64,000 nt of DNA from Delphinus delphis. Taxonomy: Eukaryota; Chordata; Mammalia; Artiodactyla; Delphinidae. Within the stretch, counting starts at the first letter, position 1. The number at the start of each line of letters is the position of its first letter. Below are positions 45,156 through 57,615 of the stretch, in pieces. The notes beneath the pieces were generated by a model that saw nothing but the letters and a program-made list of their open reading frames with translations, was not told the origin of the DNA and made no database searches. Where the stretch lies: assembly GCF_949987515.2 (NCBI RefSeq), contig NC_082694.2:67888080-67952079 (forward strand). Reading direction: 5' to 3'. A program made the position numbers and the translations under genes.

Positions 45156-46287
45156 AGCCCTCTACTTTTAGAGGTCCTTTGGGGACTCTGTACTCCTGCT
45201 GGTCCCCACTCTGTTCTCCCATCCCTTCGCCGATGCAGCCCTATTTAACCTTTTCCTTCATAAGCATGTCTCCTGCTAGCCTATGCCTCTAGTCACACCT
45301 GCCATCTGAAGGCTGCTAAAGGTACTATGCTGTGGGAAGCCGGTTTCCTCCCTGAGAGGAATTCTGTTACCAGACATTAAGCCAAGGTTTTTTCCACAGG
45401 CCTCAGCCCTTAAAGTGATCCCAGGTGGATCAGGTGTTAAAGGCCACCTCTCCAGACCGACTCAAAGTGGAGGGAGCAGTTTTAAGACAGTGAAGATTCT
45501 TTACTAGAATTCTCTTCTCTCTGGAACCATGTTTTTCCCTCTTCCTGGGCATTTCCCCCAGTGAGCTGCTGCCACATTTCCCCTGCATTTCTGGGTTCCT
45601 ACCATAGCTCAGAAACTGACTTCTGATTGGATGGACTCTCCATTGCCCTTCATGCAGGCAGCCCTTTTACTTTGAAAAGAATTACAATGGAATGGGTGCC
45701 TGGGTTGCTCTTCACGCAGGCCCAGTCTTTCTGTACATGACATTTTCTTTGACCAGCTTTGAAAAATCCAATTTAGATGATCACAACCTTCAGTTTCAGT
45801 CTCGCATGCAATGCTAACTCACAGCCTCTTTTGTTACCAAAACAATTTGGTTAGACTTTGCTGAACAATCTCTCTCTCTCTCTGGCATTGCTACTTTCCA
45901 AACGTTTCTGAATCTCGTCACAAATTCTCTCCCTCTTTGCCTTTTGTGACGTAAAGCCTATCCTCCCTCTCCTTCCATCTCTCAGACCAGCTGTCTCTCT
46001 TTCTTTAGACCAGCTTCCTTCTTCTGTTTCCCAAAGGTGAGCCCTTCTGGCTCACTTTTCCCTCTTTCCCAGGAAACCTCATCTACTCTTGAGGTTGGGC
46101 TATTACTTTTAAAAGATAATAGATATTTCCTTTATTTATTTATTCATACAGACACACACAGACATATATGTTTTTACAATCCTAGCTATTTTTAAGTGTA
46201 CAGTTCAGTGGTGTTAAGTATATTCTATGTATATTCATACTGTACAAACTTCACCACCATCCAGCTCCAGAGATCCTTTCACCTCGT

Positions 46288-46527
46288 AAAACTGAAGCTC
46301 TGGGCTTCACTGGTGGCGCAGTGGCTGAGAGTCTGCCTGCCGATGCAGGGGACACGGGTTCGTGCCCCGGTCCGGGAGGATCCCACATGCAGCAGAGCGG
46401 CTGGGCACCTGAGCCATGGCCACTGAGCCTGCGCGTTCGGAGCCTGTGCTCCGCAACGGGAGAGGCCACAACAGTGAGAGGCCCGCGTACCGCAAAAAAA
46501 AAAAAAAAAAAAAAAACTGAAGCTCTG
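46288..46527 (+). mobile_element. CHR SINE unique to units 3 and 7
   Basis: AAAACTGAAGCTCTG at 46,288-46,302 and 46,513-46,527 flanks the SINE, which has GGGACACGGGTTCGTGCCCC and GCCCGCGTACCGC plus poly-A. It sits in the L1 fragment. Units 1, 2, 4, 5 and 6 keep the empty site. Confidence 0.97.
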
Positions 46528-49278
46528 TCTCCGTTAAACATTGACTCCCTATTCTCACCTTCCCAGCCCCTGGCAACCATCGTACTACTTTCTGTCTCTA
46601 TGAATCTGACTACTCTAGGTACCGCATGGAAATGCAATCATACAGTATTTGTCCTTTTGTGAGTGGCTTATCTCAGCATAATGTCCTCAAAATTCATCCA
46701 TGTTGTATGTGAGCTATTACTTTTATACAAGTAATTCCTACAGATCCAGTCCTTACCTCTCTTTTCTGATTCACTTCTACACCCCAGTTACCTTTTGGAT
46801 TCTTTAACATTGAATCACTGCAGTCCCCTCAAAGACCACAAGTCTAAAATCATGCTCACCTACCTTCCCTTCAAATCAGAGGTTCCTCACTTCTATCAAC
46901 AGAAATAAATTTCCACAGTCTCTTTACATTGGGTCCTTTTTTTTCCCTTCTCCCTTTATCTTTCCCCCTCAAGTTACTCCACAGCTTATAAACTGTCTGT
47001 AGCTCCTTATTGCCTATATAATGAAGTCCAGAGTCGTCAAGCCACTCACAACCTGGCTTTGAATTAGTTGGGATTAGGCTCAGTTGCATGTGTCAGAAAA
47101 GCCAAAATAATAGTGGTAAAAATGAGATAGAAGTTTATTTACTTTCTCTTATGCAAATGAATGCTGGAGATAGGCAGCCCAGGTCTGGTACACAAAGCTG
47201 TCAGGGACCCAGACTCCTTTCTAGTTCACTGCTCTATCATTTCAAGGACATCTCTATCCTCATGGTGTAAGATGCAGCTGGAGCTCCAGCCGTCACATCT
47301 GCATTCCAGGCAACAGGATGGAGGAAGGGGTAAGGAGAAAGGGCACATGTTAATTGTTGTCTAAGGACATTTCTTAGAATTATCCCCATACCATTTGCAA
47401 TTATATCTCATTGGCCAGAACTTAGTCACATAATCACACCTAGCTACCTGGGAGGATGGAAACTATATTTGGGTGGCCCCATATCAAACTAAAAACTGGG
47501 AGTTCTGTTACTAAGGAAGATGGAAGACTAAATATTAGGTAGGAATACTAGGCCTCTCTTCTGCTTCAGAGTGCCCTCTGCACACCCTGGTATCAACACA
47601 TCCCACTGGAATGGGATTATTTGACACTTGCTGTCAATCGTACTAGGTTGAGAGCTCTTTGAGGCTGAGAATCTTGTCTTCTTCATTTTTGTGCTCTGGT
47701 ATTTGGTGCAGTGCTTGGCAAGGAGATGGGGCTCAACAAGTGTTTGATGAAACACTGGCAAAACTTATACAGGAGGGAGGGGCCAGGAAAGTGTCCCAGA
47801 ACAAGGAAGAAGCTTCTTTGGGGTAAATAATCCTCTCCTAGAAAAAATAACAATAATACTAATGAAATTAAATAATGTCCTACAACATCATTATGCATTT
47901 GTGATTAGGACAGATATTTTTTTTTCCCCCTGACAGAAGAAGTAAGCTATTCAGTGATGTTGAGATGATGCTTGAAGTCACATATCCATTTAGTGCTGAG
48001 GAGGCCTGGAGCCTGCATTCCTTCACTGCAAGCCCAGGGATCTCTTCCCTTAAATGGGGAGGGCAGAGCAGACTGCTGAATCACCTACCTCCAGTGCACC
48101 AGCTCCAGATTCCTTTTGCTTTGTAAATAAATGAAGTCCTGGAGGCCTGCTTCAGAGCGAAGCAGCAGCTCCAGGGAGGCCCAGAGAGGCGCTTCAGAAT
48201 GTGCCTTCTCCAGACGGGGACACCCCACCAGGCTGTCTGGCCTCTGTCATCACCAGCCTTGTAAATTCATGGGAGGCCCAGGACCTGTAATCTGCAGCTG
48301 CCTGGACTTCAGTAGAAGTCTATCTTGGGTTCCATCCCACACAGTGTGCTGTGCAAGTGCCTTAAAGGTCCCATTTAATTGTTGATGCCCCCAAACAGGA
48401 ACTCAAGAGCAATGTTAGAGCCGGGCCTCGCTCGGGGGAACCACGTCTTATACTGGACGAGACAGTAGGGCCGTTGACGTGCTTTCCTGTCTAGTTCCAT
48501 CTTGGACTCAGGACAAGTTTTGCAAGAGAGTGAAGCACTAGCTGTGCCTTCCAGTAACTCAAAGCGCTCTCAGGCTTTCACTCACACAGTGGTTGGCTCT
48601 CCAAAGGTGGTCCTGGGCCCAGCAGCATCAGTTTCACCTGGGAATTGTTAGAAAGGCAAATTCTGGGACTCCCCCAGGCTAACTAAATTAGCAGCAATCT
48701 GAATTTTAAGCTCTCCAGGTGATTCTGAGAAACACTGCTCTAGTAGGCACCCGGTTGAAAGTTGAAAGTGTTGGAAGCAAGAGCTGGCGGGCTCCTTGGG
48801 CTGCAGTGAGCGTCTCGGCGGGCTGGTCAGGTATATCCTGGCCTGTTTGGGGTGTTGGCTTTGAAGAGGCACTGAGGTGTCTGTCCAGTGCGTGCTGCTT
48901 CCTGAGAGGAGAAGGCGCATCCCAAAGGAGGAACCATGGCCAGCCAGCGGCAACAAGTAAGGGAAGTGGTGGGACCCCGCCACGGAGGAGGGTGGGCAGC
49001 CAGCGGGGACAGGCAGGTCCGGTTAGGCACAGCAGGGCCTAACGTGCAGGCCGGGCCAGAGTGGATGCTGGTCTCTCGGACAGCTTTGTCTTGTGCTCTT
49101 GGGTACGGGCCAAAGATTCTAGGCTGCCTGGTTGTCAGTGTGTTATCGATTTCTGCCCTATTACTTGGTAATACTTTTTACCCAAACCTCCCTACTCCAA
49201 TAAAGTTTGAGGAGACAGAAGGAGTGCGTTTTCATTACAGAGTTGCAAACAGTGGACTGTGAGAGCCCTCTACGTTTA

Positions 49279-49571
49279 TATTTTTTTTAAATTATTTTTA
49301 AAAAATTTTTGGCTGTGTTCGGTATTCGTTTCTGTGCGAGGGCTTTCTCTAGTTGCGGCGAGCAGGGGCCCCTCTTCATCGCGGTGCGCGGGCCTCTCAC
49401 TGTCGCGGCCCCTCTTGTTGCGGAGCACAGGCTCCAGACGCGCAGGCTTAGTAGTTGTGGCTCACGGGCCTAGTTGTTCCGCGGCATGTGGGATCTTCTG
49501 GGACCAGGGCTCGAACCCGTGTCCCCTGCATTGGCAGGTGGATCTCAACCACTGCGCCACCAGGGAAGCCC
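49279..49571 (-). mobile_element. Long CHR SINE of unit 4
   Basis: Same insertion as in the other units, with flanking GAGCCCTCTACGTTTA on the left and GAGCCCTCTACTTTTA on the right. One base is missing near the 5' end of the SINE (GTGGATCTCAACC). Confidence 0.95.
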
Positions 49572-50286
49572 GAGCCCTCTACTTTTAGAGGTCCTTTGGG
49601 GACTCTGTACTCCTGCTGGTGCCCCACTCTGTTCTCCCATCCCTTCGCCGATGCAGCCCTATTTAACCTTTTCCTTCATAAGCTTGTCTCCTGCTAGCCT
49701 ATGCCTCCAGTCACACCTGCCATCTGAAGGCTGCTAAAGGTACTATGCTGTGGGAAGCCGGTTTCCTCCCTGAGAGGAATTCTGTTACCAGACATTAAGC
49801 CAAGGTTTTTTCCACAGGCCTCAGCCCTTAAAGTGATCCCAGGTGGATCAGGTGTTAAAGGCCACCTCTCCAGACCGACTCAAAGTGGAGGGAGCAGTTT
49901 TAAGACAGTGAAGATTCTTTACTAGAATTCTCTTCTCTCTGGCACCATGTTTTTCCCTCTTCCTGGGCATTTCCCCCAGTGAGCTGCTGCCACATTTCCC
50001 CTGCATTTCTGGGTTCCTACCATAGCTCAGAAACTGACTTCTGATTGGATGGATTCTCCATTGCCCTTCATGCAGGCAGCCCTTTTACTTTGAAAAGAAT
50101 TACAGTGGAGTGGGTGCCTGGGTTGCTCTTCACGCAGGCCCAGTCTGTCTGTACATGACATTTTCTTTGACCAGCTTTGAAAAATCCAATTTAGATGATC
50201 ACCACCTCCAGTTTCAGTCTCGCATGCAATGTTAACTCACAGCCTCTTTTGTTACCAAAACAATTTGGTTAGACTTTGCTGAACAA

Positions 50287-50307
50287 TCTCTCTCTCTCTC
50301 TCTCTCT

Positions 50308-50352
<45 letters not shown>
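50287..50352. repeat. (CT)n microsatellite of unit 4
   Basis: About 66 bases, interrupted by CCTCCC, followed by CGTATTGC as in unit 1. Confidence 0.95.
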
Positions 50353-50354
<2 letters not shown>

Positions 50355-53300
50355 TTGCTACTTTCCAAACGTTTCTGAATCATGTCACAAATTCTCTCCC
50401 TCTTTGCCTTTTGTGACGTAAAGCCTTTCCTCCCTCTCCTTCCGTCTCTCAGACCAGCTGTCTCTCTTTCTTTAGACCAGCTTCCTTCTTCTGTTTCCCA
50501 AAGGTGAGCCCTTCTGGCTCACTTTGCCCTCTTTCCCAGGAAACCTCATCTACTCTTGAGGTTGGGCTATTACTTTTAAAATTAATAGATATTTCCTTTA
50601 TTTATTTATTCATACAGACACACACACACAGACGTATATGTTTTGACAATCCTAGCCATTTTTAAGTGTACAGTTCAGTGGTGTTAAGTATATTCTAAGT
50701 ATATTCATACTGTACCAACTTCACCACCATCCAGCTCCAGAGATCCTTTCACCTCGTAAAACTGAAGCTCTGTCTCCATTAAACATTGACTCCCTATTCT
50801 CACCTTCCCAGCCCCTGGCAACCATCGTGCTACTTTCTGTCTCTATGAATCTGACTACTCTAGGTACCGCATGGAAGTGCAATCATACAGTATTTGTCCT
50901 TTTGTGACTGGCTTATCTCAGCATAATGTCCTCAAAGTTCATCCATGTTGTAGTATGTCAGCTATTACTTTTATACAAGTAATTCCTACAGATCCAGTCT
51001 TTACCTCTCTTTTCTGATTCACTTCTACACCCCTGTTACCTTTTGGATTCTTTAACATTGAATCACTGCAGTCCCCTCAAAGACCACAAGTCTAAAATCA
51101 TTCTCACCTACCTTCCCTTCAAATCAGAGGTTCCTCACTTCTATCAACAGAAATAAATTTCCATAGTCTCTTTACATCTTGTGTCCTTTTTTTTTTCTTC
51201 TCCCTTTATCTATCCCCCTCAAGTTACTCCACAGCTTATAAACTGTCTGTAGCTCCTTATTGCCTATATAATGAAGTCCAGAGTCGTCAAGCCACTCACA
51301 ACCTGGCTTTGAATTAGTTGGGTTAGGCTCAGTTGCATGTGTCAGAAAAGCCAAAATAATAGTGGCTTAAAAGTGAGATAGAAGTTTATTTACTTTCTCT
51401 CATGCAAATGAATGCTGGAGATAGGCAGCCCAGGTCTGGTACACAAAGCTGTCAGGGACCCAGACTCCTTTCTAGTTCACTGCTCTATCATTTCAAGGAC
51501 ATCTCTATCCTCATGGTGTAAGATGCAGCTGGAGCTCCAGCCGTCACATCTGCATTCCAGGCAACAGGATGGAGGAAGGGGTAAGGAGAAAGGGCACATG
51601 TTAATTGTTGTCTAAGGACATTTCTTAGAATTATCCCCATACCATTTGCAATTATATCTCATTGGCTAGAACTTAGTCACATAATCACACCTAGCTACCT
51701 GGGAGGATGGAAACTATATTTGGGTGGCCCCATATCAAACTAAAAACTGGGAGTTCTGTTACTAAGGAAGATGGAAGACTAAATATTAGGTAGGAATACT
51801 AGGCCTCTCTTCTGCTTCAGAGTGCCCTCTGCACACCCTGGTATCAACACATCCCATTGGAATGGGATTATTTGACACTTGCTGTCAATCGTACTAGGTT
51901 GAGAGCTCTTTGAGGCTGAGAATCTTGTCTTCTTCATTTTTGTGCTCTGGTATTTGGTGCAGTGCTTGGCAAGGAGATGGGGCTCAACAAGTGTTTGATG
52001 AAACACTGGCAAAACTTATACAGGAGGGAGGGGCCAGGAAAGTGTCCCAGAACAAGGAAGAAGCTTCTTTGGGGTAAATAATCCTCTCCTAGAAAAAATA
52101 ACAATAATACTAATGAAATTAAATAATGTCCTACAACATCATTATGCATTTGTGATTAGGACAGATATTTTTTTTTCCCCCTGACAGAAGAATAAGCTAT
52201 TCAGTGATGTTGAGACGATGCTTGAAGTCACATATCCATTTAGTGCTGAGGAGGCCTGGAGCCTGCATTCCTTCACTGCAAGCCCAGGGATCTCTTCCCT
52301 TAAATGGGGAGGGCAGAGCAGACTGCTGAATCACCTACCTCCAGTGCACCAGCTCCAGATTCCTTTTGCTTTGTAAATAAATGAAGTCCTGGAGGCCTGC
52401 TTCAGAGCGAAGCAGCAGCTCCAGGGAGGCCCAGAGAGGCGCTTCAGAATGTGCCTTCTCCAGACGGGGACACCCCACCAGGCTGTCTGGCCTCTGTCAT
52501 CACCAGCCTTGTAAATTCATGGGAGGCCCAGGACCTGTAATCTGCAGCTGCCTGGACTTCAGTAGAAGTCTATCTTGGGTTCCATCCCACACAGTGTGCT
52601 GTGCAAGTGCCTTAAAGGTCCCATTTAATTGTTGATGCCCCCAAACAGGAACTCAAGAGCAATGTTAGAGCCGGGCCTCGCTCGGGGGAACCACGTCTTA
52701 TACTAGACGAGAGAGGAGGGCTGTTGACGTGCTTTCCTGTCTAGTTCCATCTTGGACTCAGGACAAGTTTTGCAAGAGAGTGAAGCACTAGCTGTGCCTT
52801 CCAGTAACTCAAAGCGCTCTCAGGCTTTCACTCACACAGTGGTTGGCTCTCCAAAGGTGGTCCTGGGCCCAGCAGCATCAGTTTCACCTGGGAATTGTTA
52901 GAAAGGCAACTTCTTGGACTCCCCCAGGCTAACTAAATTAGCAGCAATCTGAATTTTAAGCTCTCCAGGTGATTCTGAGAAACACTGCTCTAGCAGGCAC
53001 CCAGTTGAAAGTTGAAAGTGTTGGAAGCAAGAGCTGGCGGGCTCCTTGGGCTGCAGTGAGCGTCTCGGCAGGGTGGTCAGGTATATCCTGGCCTGTTTGG
53101 GGTGTTGGCTTTGAAGAGGCACTGAGGTGTCTGTCCAGTGCGTGCTGCTTCCTGAGAGGAGAAGGCGCATCCCAAAGGAGGACCCATGGCCAGCCAGCGG
53201 CAACAAGTAAGGGAAGTGGTGGGACCCCGCCACGGAGGAGGGTGGGTAGCCAGCGGGGACAGGCAGGTCCGGTTAGGCACAGCAGGGCCTAACGTGCAGG

Positions 53301-53429
53301 CCGGGCCAGAGTGGATGCTGGTCTCTCGGACAGCTTTGTCTTGTGCTCTTGGGTACGGGCCAAAGATTCTAGGCTGCCTGGTTGTCAGTGTGTTATCGAT
53401 TTCTGCCCTATTACTTGGTAATACTGTTT

Positions 53430-56400
53430 ACCCAAACCTCCCTACTCCAATAAAGTTTGAGGAGACAGAAGGAGTGCGTTTTCATTACAGAGTTGCAAAC
53501 AGTGGACTGTGAGAGCCCTCTACGTTTATATTTTTTTTTAATTTTTTTTTTAAAATTTTTGGCTGTGTTCGGTATTCGTTTCTGTGCGAGGGCTTTCTCT
53601 AGTTGCGGCGAGCAGGGGCCCCTCTTCATCGCGGTGCGCGGGCCTCTCACTGTCGCGGCCCCTCTTGTTGCGGAGCACAGGCTCCAGACGCGCAGGCTTA
53701 GTAGTTGTGGCTCACGGGCCTAGTTGTTCCGCGGCATGTGGGATCTTCTGGGACCAGGGCTCGAACCCGTGTCCTCTGCATTGGCAGGTGGATTCTCAAC
53801 CACTGCGCCACCAGGGAAGCCCGAGCCCTCTACTTTTAGAGGTCCTTTGGGGACTCTGTACTCCTGCTGGTGCCCCACTCTGTTCTCCCATCCCTTCGCC
53901 GATGCAGCCCTATTTAACCTTTTCCTTCATAAGCTTGTCTCCTGCTAGCCTATGCCTCCAGTCACACCTGCCATCTGAAGGCTGCTAAAGGTACTATGCT
54001 GTGGGAAGCCGGTTTCCTCCCTGAGAGGAATTCTGTTACCAGACATTAAGCCAAGGTTTTTTCCACAGGCCTCAGCCCTTAAAGTGATCCCAGGTGGATC
54101 AGGTGTTAAAGGCCACCTCTCCAGAGCGACTCAAAGTGGAGGGAGCAGTTTTAAGATTCTTTACTAGAATTCTCTTCTCTCTGGCACCATGTTTTCCCTC
54201 TTCCTGGGCATTTCCCCCAGTGAGCTGCTGCCACATTTCCCCTGCATTTCTGGGTTCCTACCATAGCTCAGAAACTGACTTCTGATTGGATGGACTCTCC
54301 ATTGCACTTCATGCAGGCAGCCCTTTTACTTTGAAAAGAATTACAATGGAATGGGTGCCTGGGTTGCTCTTCACGCAGGCCCAGTCTTTCTGTACATGAC
54401 ATTTTCTTTGACCAGCTTTGAAAAAGCCAATTTAGATGATCACCACCTGCAGTTTCAGTCTCGCATGCAATGCTAACTCACAGCCTCTTTTGTTACCAAA
54501 ACAATTTGGTTAGACTTTGCTGAACAATCTCTCTCTCTCTCTGGCATTGCTACTTTCCAAACGTTTCTGAATCATGTCACAAATTCTCTCCCTCTTTGCC
54601 TTTTGTGACGTAAAGCCTTTCCTCCCTCTCCTTCCGTCTCTCAGACCAGCTGTCTCTCTTTCTTTAGACCAGCTTCCTTCTTCTGTTTCCCAAAGGTGAG
54701 CCCTTCTGGCTCACTTTTCCCTCTTTCCCAGGAAACCTCATCTACTCTTGAGGTTGGGCTATTACTTTTAAAATTAATAGATATTTCCTTTATTTATTTA
54801 TTCATACAGACACACACAGACGTATATGTTTTGACAATCCTAGCCATTTTTAAGTGTACAGTTCAGTGGTGTTAAGTATATTCTAAGTATATTCATACTG
54901 TACCAACTTCACCACCATCCAGCTCCAGAGATCCTTTCACCTCGTAAAACTGAAGCTCTGTCTCCATTAAACATTGACTCCTTATTCTCACCTTCGCAGC
55001 CCCTGGCAACCATCGTGCTACTTTCTGTCTCTATGAATCTGACTACTCTAGGTACCGCATGGAAGTGCAATCATACAGTATTTGTCCTTTTGTGAGTGGC
55101 TTATCTCAGCATAATGTCCTCAAAGTTCATCCATGTTGTAGTATGTCAGCTATTACTTTTATACAAGTAATTCCTACAGATCCAGTCCTTACCTCTCTTT
55201 TCTGATTCACTTCTACACCCCCAGTTACCTTTTGGATTCTTTAACATTGAATCACCGCAGTCCCCTCAAAGACCACAAGTCTAAAATCATGCTCGCCTAC
55301 CTTCCCTTCAAATCAGAGGTTCCTCACTTCTATCAACAGAAATAAATTTCCACAGTCTCTTTACATTGGGTCCTTTTTTTTCCCTTCTCCCTTTATCTTT
55401 CCCCCTCAAGTTACTCCACAGCTTATAAACTGTCTGTAGCTCCTTATTGCCTATATAATGAAGTCCAGAGTCGTCAAGCCACTCACAACCTGGCTTTGAA
55501 TTAGTTGGGATTAGGCTCAGTTGCATGTGTCAGAAAAGCCAAAATAATAGTGGTAAAAATGAGATAGAAGTTTATTTACTTTCTCTCATGCAAATGAATG
55601 CTGGAGATAGGCAGCCCAGGTCTGGTACACAAAGCTGTCAGGGACCCAGACTCCTTTCTAGTTCACTGCTCTATCATTTCAAGGACATCTCTATCCTCAT
55701 GGTGTAAGATGCAGCTGGAGCTCCAGCCGTCACATCTGCATTCCAGGCAACAGGATGGAGGAAGGGGTAAGGAGAAAGGGCACATGTTAATTGTTGTCTA
55801 AGGACATTTCTTAGAATTATCCCCATACCATTTGCAATTATATCTCATTGGCTAGAACTTAGTCACATAATCACACCTAGCTACCTGGGAGGATGGAAAC
55901 TATATTTGGGTGGCCCCATATCAAACTAAAAACTGGGAGTTCTGTTACTAAGGAAGATGGAAGACTAAATATTAGGTAGGAATACTAGGCCTCTCTTCTG
56001 CTTCAGAGTGCCCTCTGCACACCCTGGTATCAACACATCCCATTGGAATGGGATTATTTGACACTTGCTGTCAATCGTACTAGGTTGAGAGCTCTTTGAG
56101 GCTGAGAATCTTGTCTTCTTCATTTTTGTGCTCTGGTATTTGGTGCAGTGCTTGGCAAGGAGATGGGGCTCAACAAGTGTTTGATGAAACACTGGCAAAA
56201 ATTATACAGGAGGGAGGGGCCAGGAAAGTGTCCCAGAACAAGGAAGAAGCTTCTTTGGGGTAAATAATCCTCTCCTAGAAAAAATAACAATAATACTAAT
56301 GAAATTAAATAATGTCCTACAACATCATTATGCATTTGTGATTAGGACAGATATTTTTTTTTCCCCCTGACAGAAGAATAAGCTATTCAGTGATGTTGAG

Positions 56401-57615
56401 ACGATGCTTGAAGTCACATATCCATTTAGTGCTGAGGAGGCCTGGAGCCTGCATTCCTTCACTGCAAGCCCAGGGATCTCTTCCCTTAAATGGGGAGGGC
56501 AGAGCAGACTGCTGAATCACCTACCTCCAGTGCACCAGCTCCAGATTCCTTTTGCTTTGTAAATAAATGAAGTCCTGGAGGCCTGCTTCAGAGCGAAGCA
56601 GCAGCTCCAGGGAGGCCCAGAGAGGCGCTTCAGAATGTGCCTTCTCCAGACGGGGACACCCCACCAGGCTGTCTGGCCTCTGTCATCACCAGCCTTGTAA
56701 ATTCATGGGAGGCCCAGGACCTGTAATCTGCAGCTGCCTGGACTTCAGTAGAAGTCTATCTTGGGTTCCATCCCACACAGTGTGCTGTGCAAGTGCCTTA
56801 AAGGTCCCATTTAATTGTTGATGCCCCCAAACAGGAACTCAAGAGCAATGTTAGAGCCGGGCCTCGCTCGGGGGAACCACGTCTTATACTAGACGAGAGA
56901 GGAGGGCTGTTGACGTGCTTTCCTGTCTAGTTCCATCTTGGACTCAGGACAAGTTTTGCAAGAGAGTGAAGCACTAGCTGTGCCTTCCAGTAACTCAAAG
57001 CGCTCTCAGGCTTTCACTCACACAGTGGTTGGCTCTCCAAAGGTGGTCCTGGGCCCAGCAGCATCAGTTTCACCTGGGAATTGTTAGAAAGGCAACTTCT
57101 TGGACTCCCCCAGGCTAACTAAATTAGCAGCAATCTGAATTTTAAGCTCTCCAGGTGATTCTGAGAAACACTGCTCTAGCAGGCACCCAGTTGAAAGTTG
57201 AAAGTGTTGGAAGCAAGAGCTGGCGGGCTCCTTGGGCTGCAGTGAGCGTCTCGGCAGGGTGGTCAGGTATATCCTGGCCTGTTTGGGGTGTTGGCTTTGA
57301 AGAGGCACTGAGGTGTCTGTCCAGTGCGTGCTGCTTCCTGAGAGGAGAAGGCGCATCCCAAAGGAGGACCCATGGCCAGCCAGCGGCAACAAGTAAGGGA
57401 AGTGGTGGGACCCCGCCACGGAGGAGGGTGGGTAGCCAGCGGGGACAGGCAGGTCCGGTTAGGCACAGCAGGGCCTAACGTGCAGGCCGGGCCAGAGTGG
57501 ATGCTGGTCTCTCGGACAGCTTTGTCTTGTGCTCTTGGGTACGGGCCAAAGATTCTAGGCTGCCTGGTTGTCAGTGTGTTATCGATTTCTGCCCTATTAC
57601 TTGGTAATACTGTTT
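53430..57615 (+). repeat. Tandem array unit 5 (4,186 bp), mosaic
   Basis: The first 1.9 kb is like units 2 and 6 (short CT, ACCCCCAGTTACC, GCTCGCC at 55,291). A short stretch from about 55,350 to 55,568 matches unit 3 (TTCCACAGTC, TTTACATTGGG, GTGGTAAAAATGAGATAG). From about 55,582 it matches unit 4 (CATTGGCTAGAACTT). Confidence 0.95.
53529..53822 (-). mobile_element. Long CHR SINE of unit 5
   Basis: Same insertion as in the other units, and indistinguishable by eye from the unit 6 copy. Confidence 0.95.

Larger units (their letters stand above)
44819..49179 (+). repeat. Tandem array unit 3 (4,361 bp)
   Basis: The longest unit, because of an extra plus-strand CHR SINE at 46,303-46,512. It also has an internal deletion in the shared SINE, a TTTTAAGACAGTGAAGATTC insertion and the ACACCCCAGTTACC variant. 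All of these recur in unit 7. Confidence 0.95.
49180..53429 (+). repeat. Tandem array unit 4 (4,250 bp)
   Basis: Long CT tract and ACCCCTGTTACC, as in unit 1, plus TTTTAAGACAGTGAAGATTC, as in units 3 and 7. Carries TCAATCGTACTAGGTTG, shared with units 3 and 5. The 3' part, from about 51.4 kb, is nearly identical to unit 5. Confidence 0.95.

Noticed and set aside
46251..46637. Open frames through the CHR SINEs (poly-Phe or poly-Lys ends)
   Set aside because: These are translations of SINE bodies and A-tails. The same peptide words recur at every SINE in the window.
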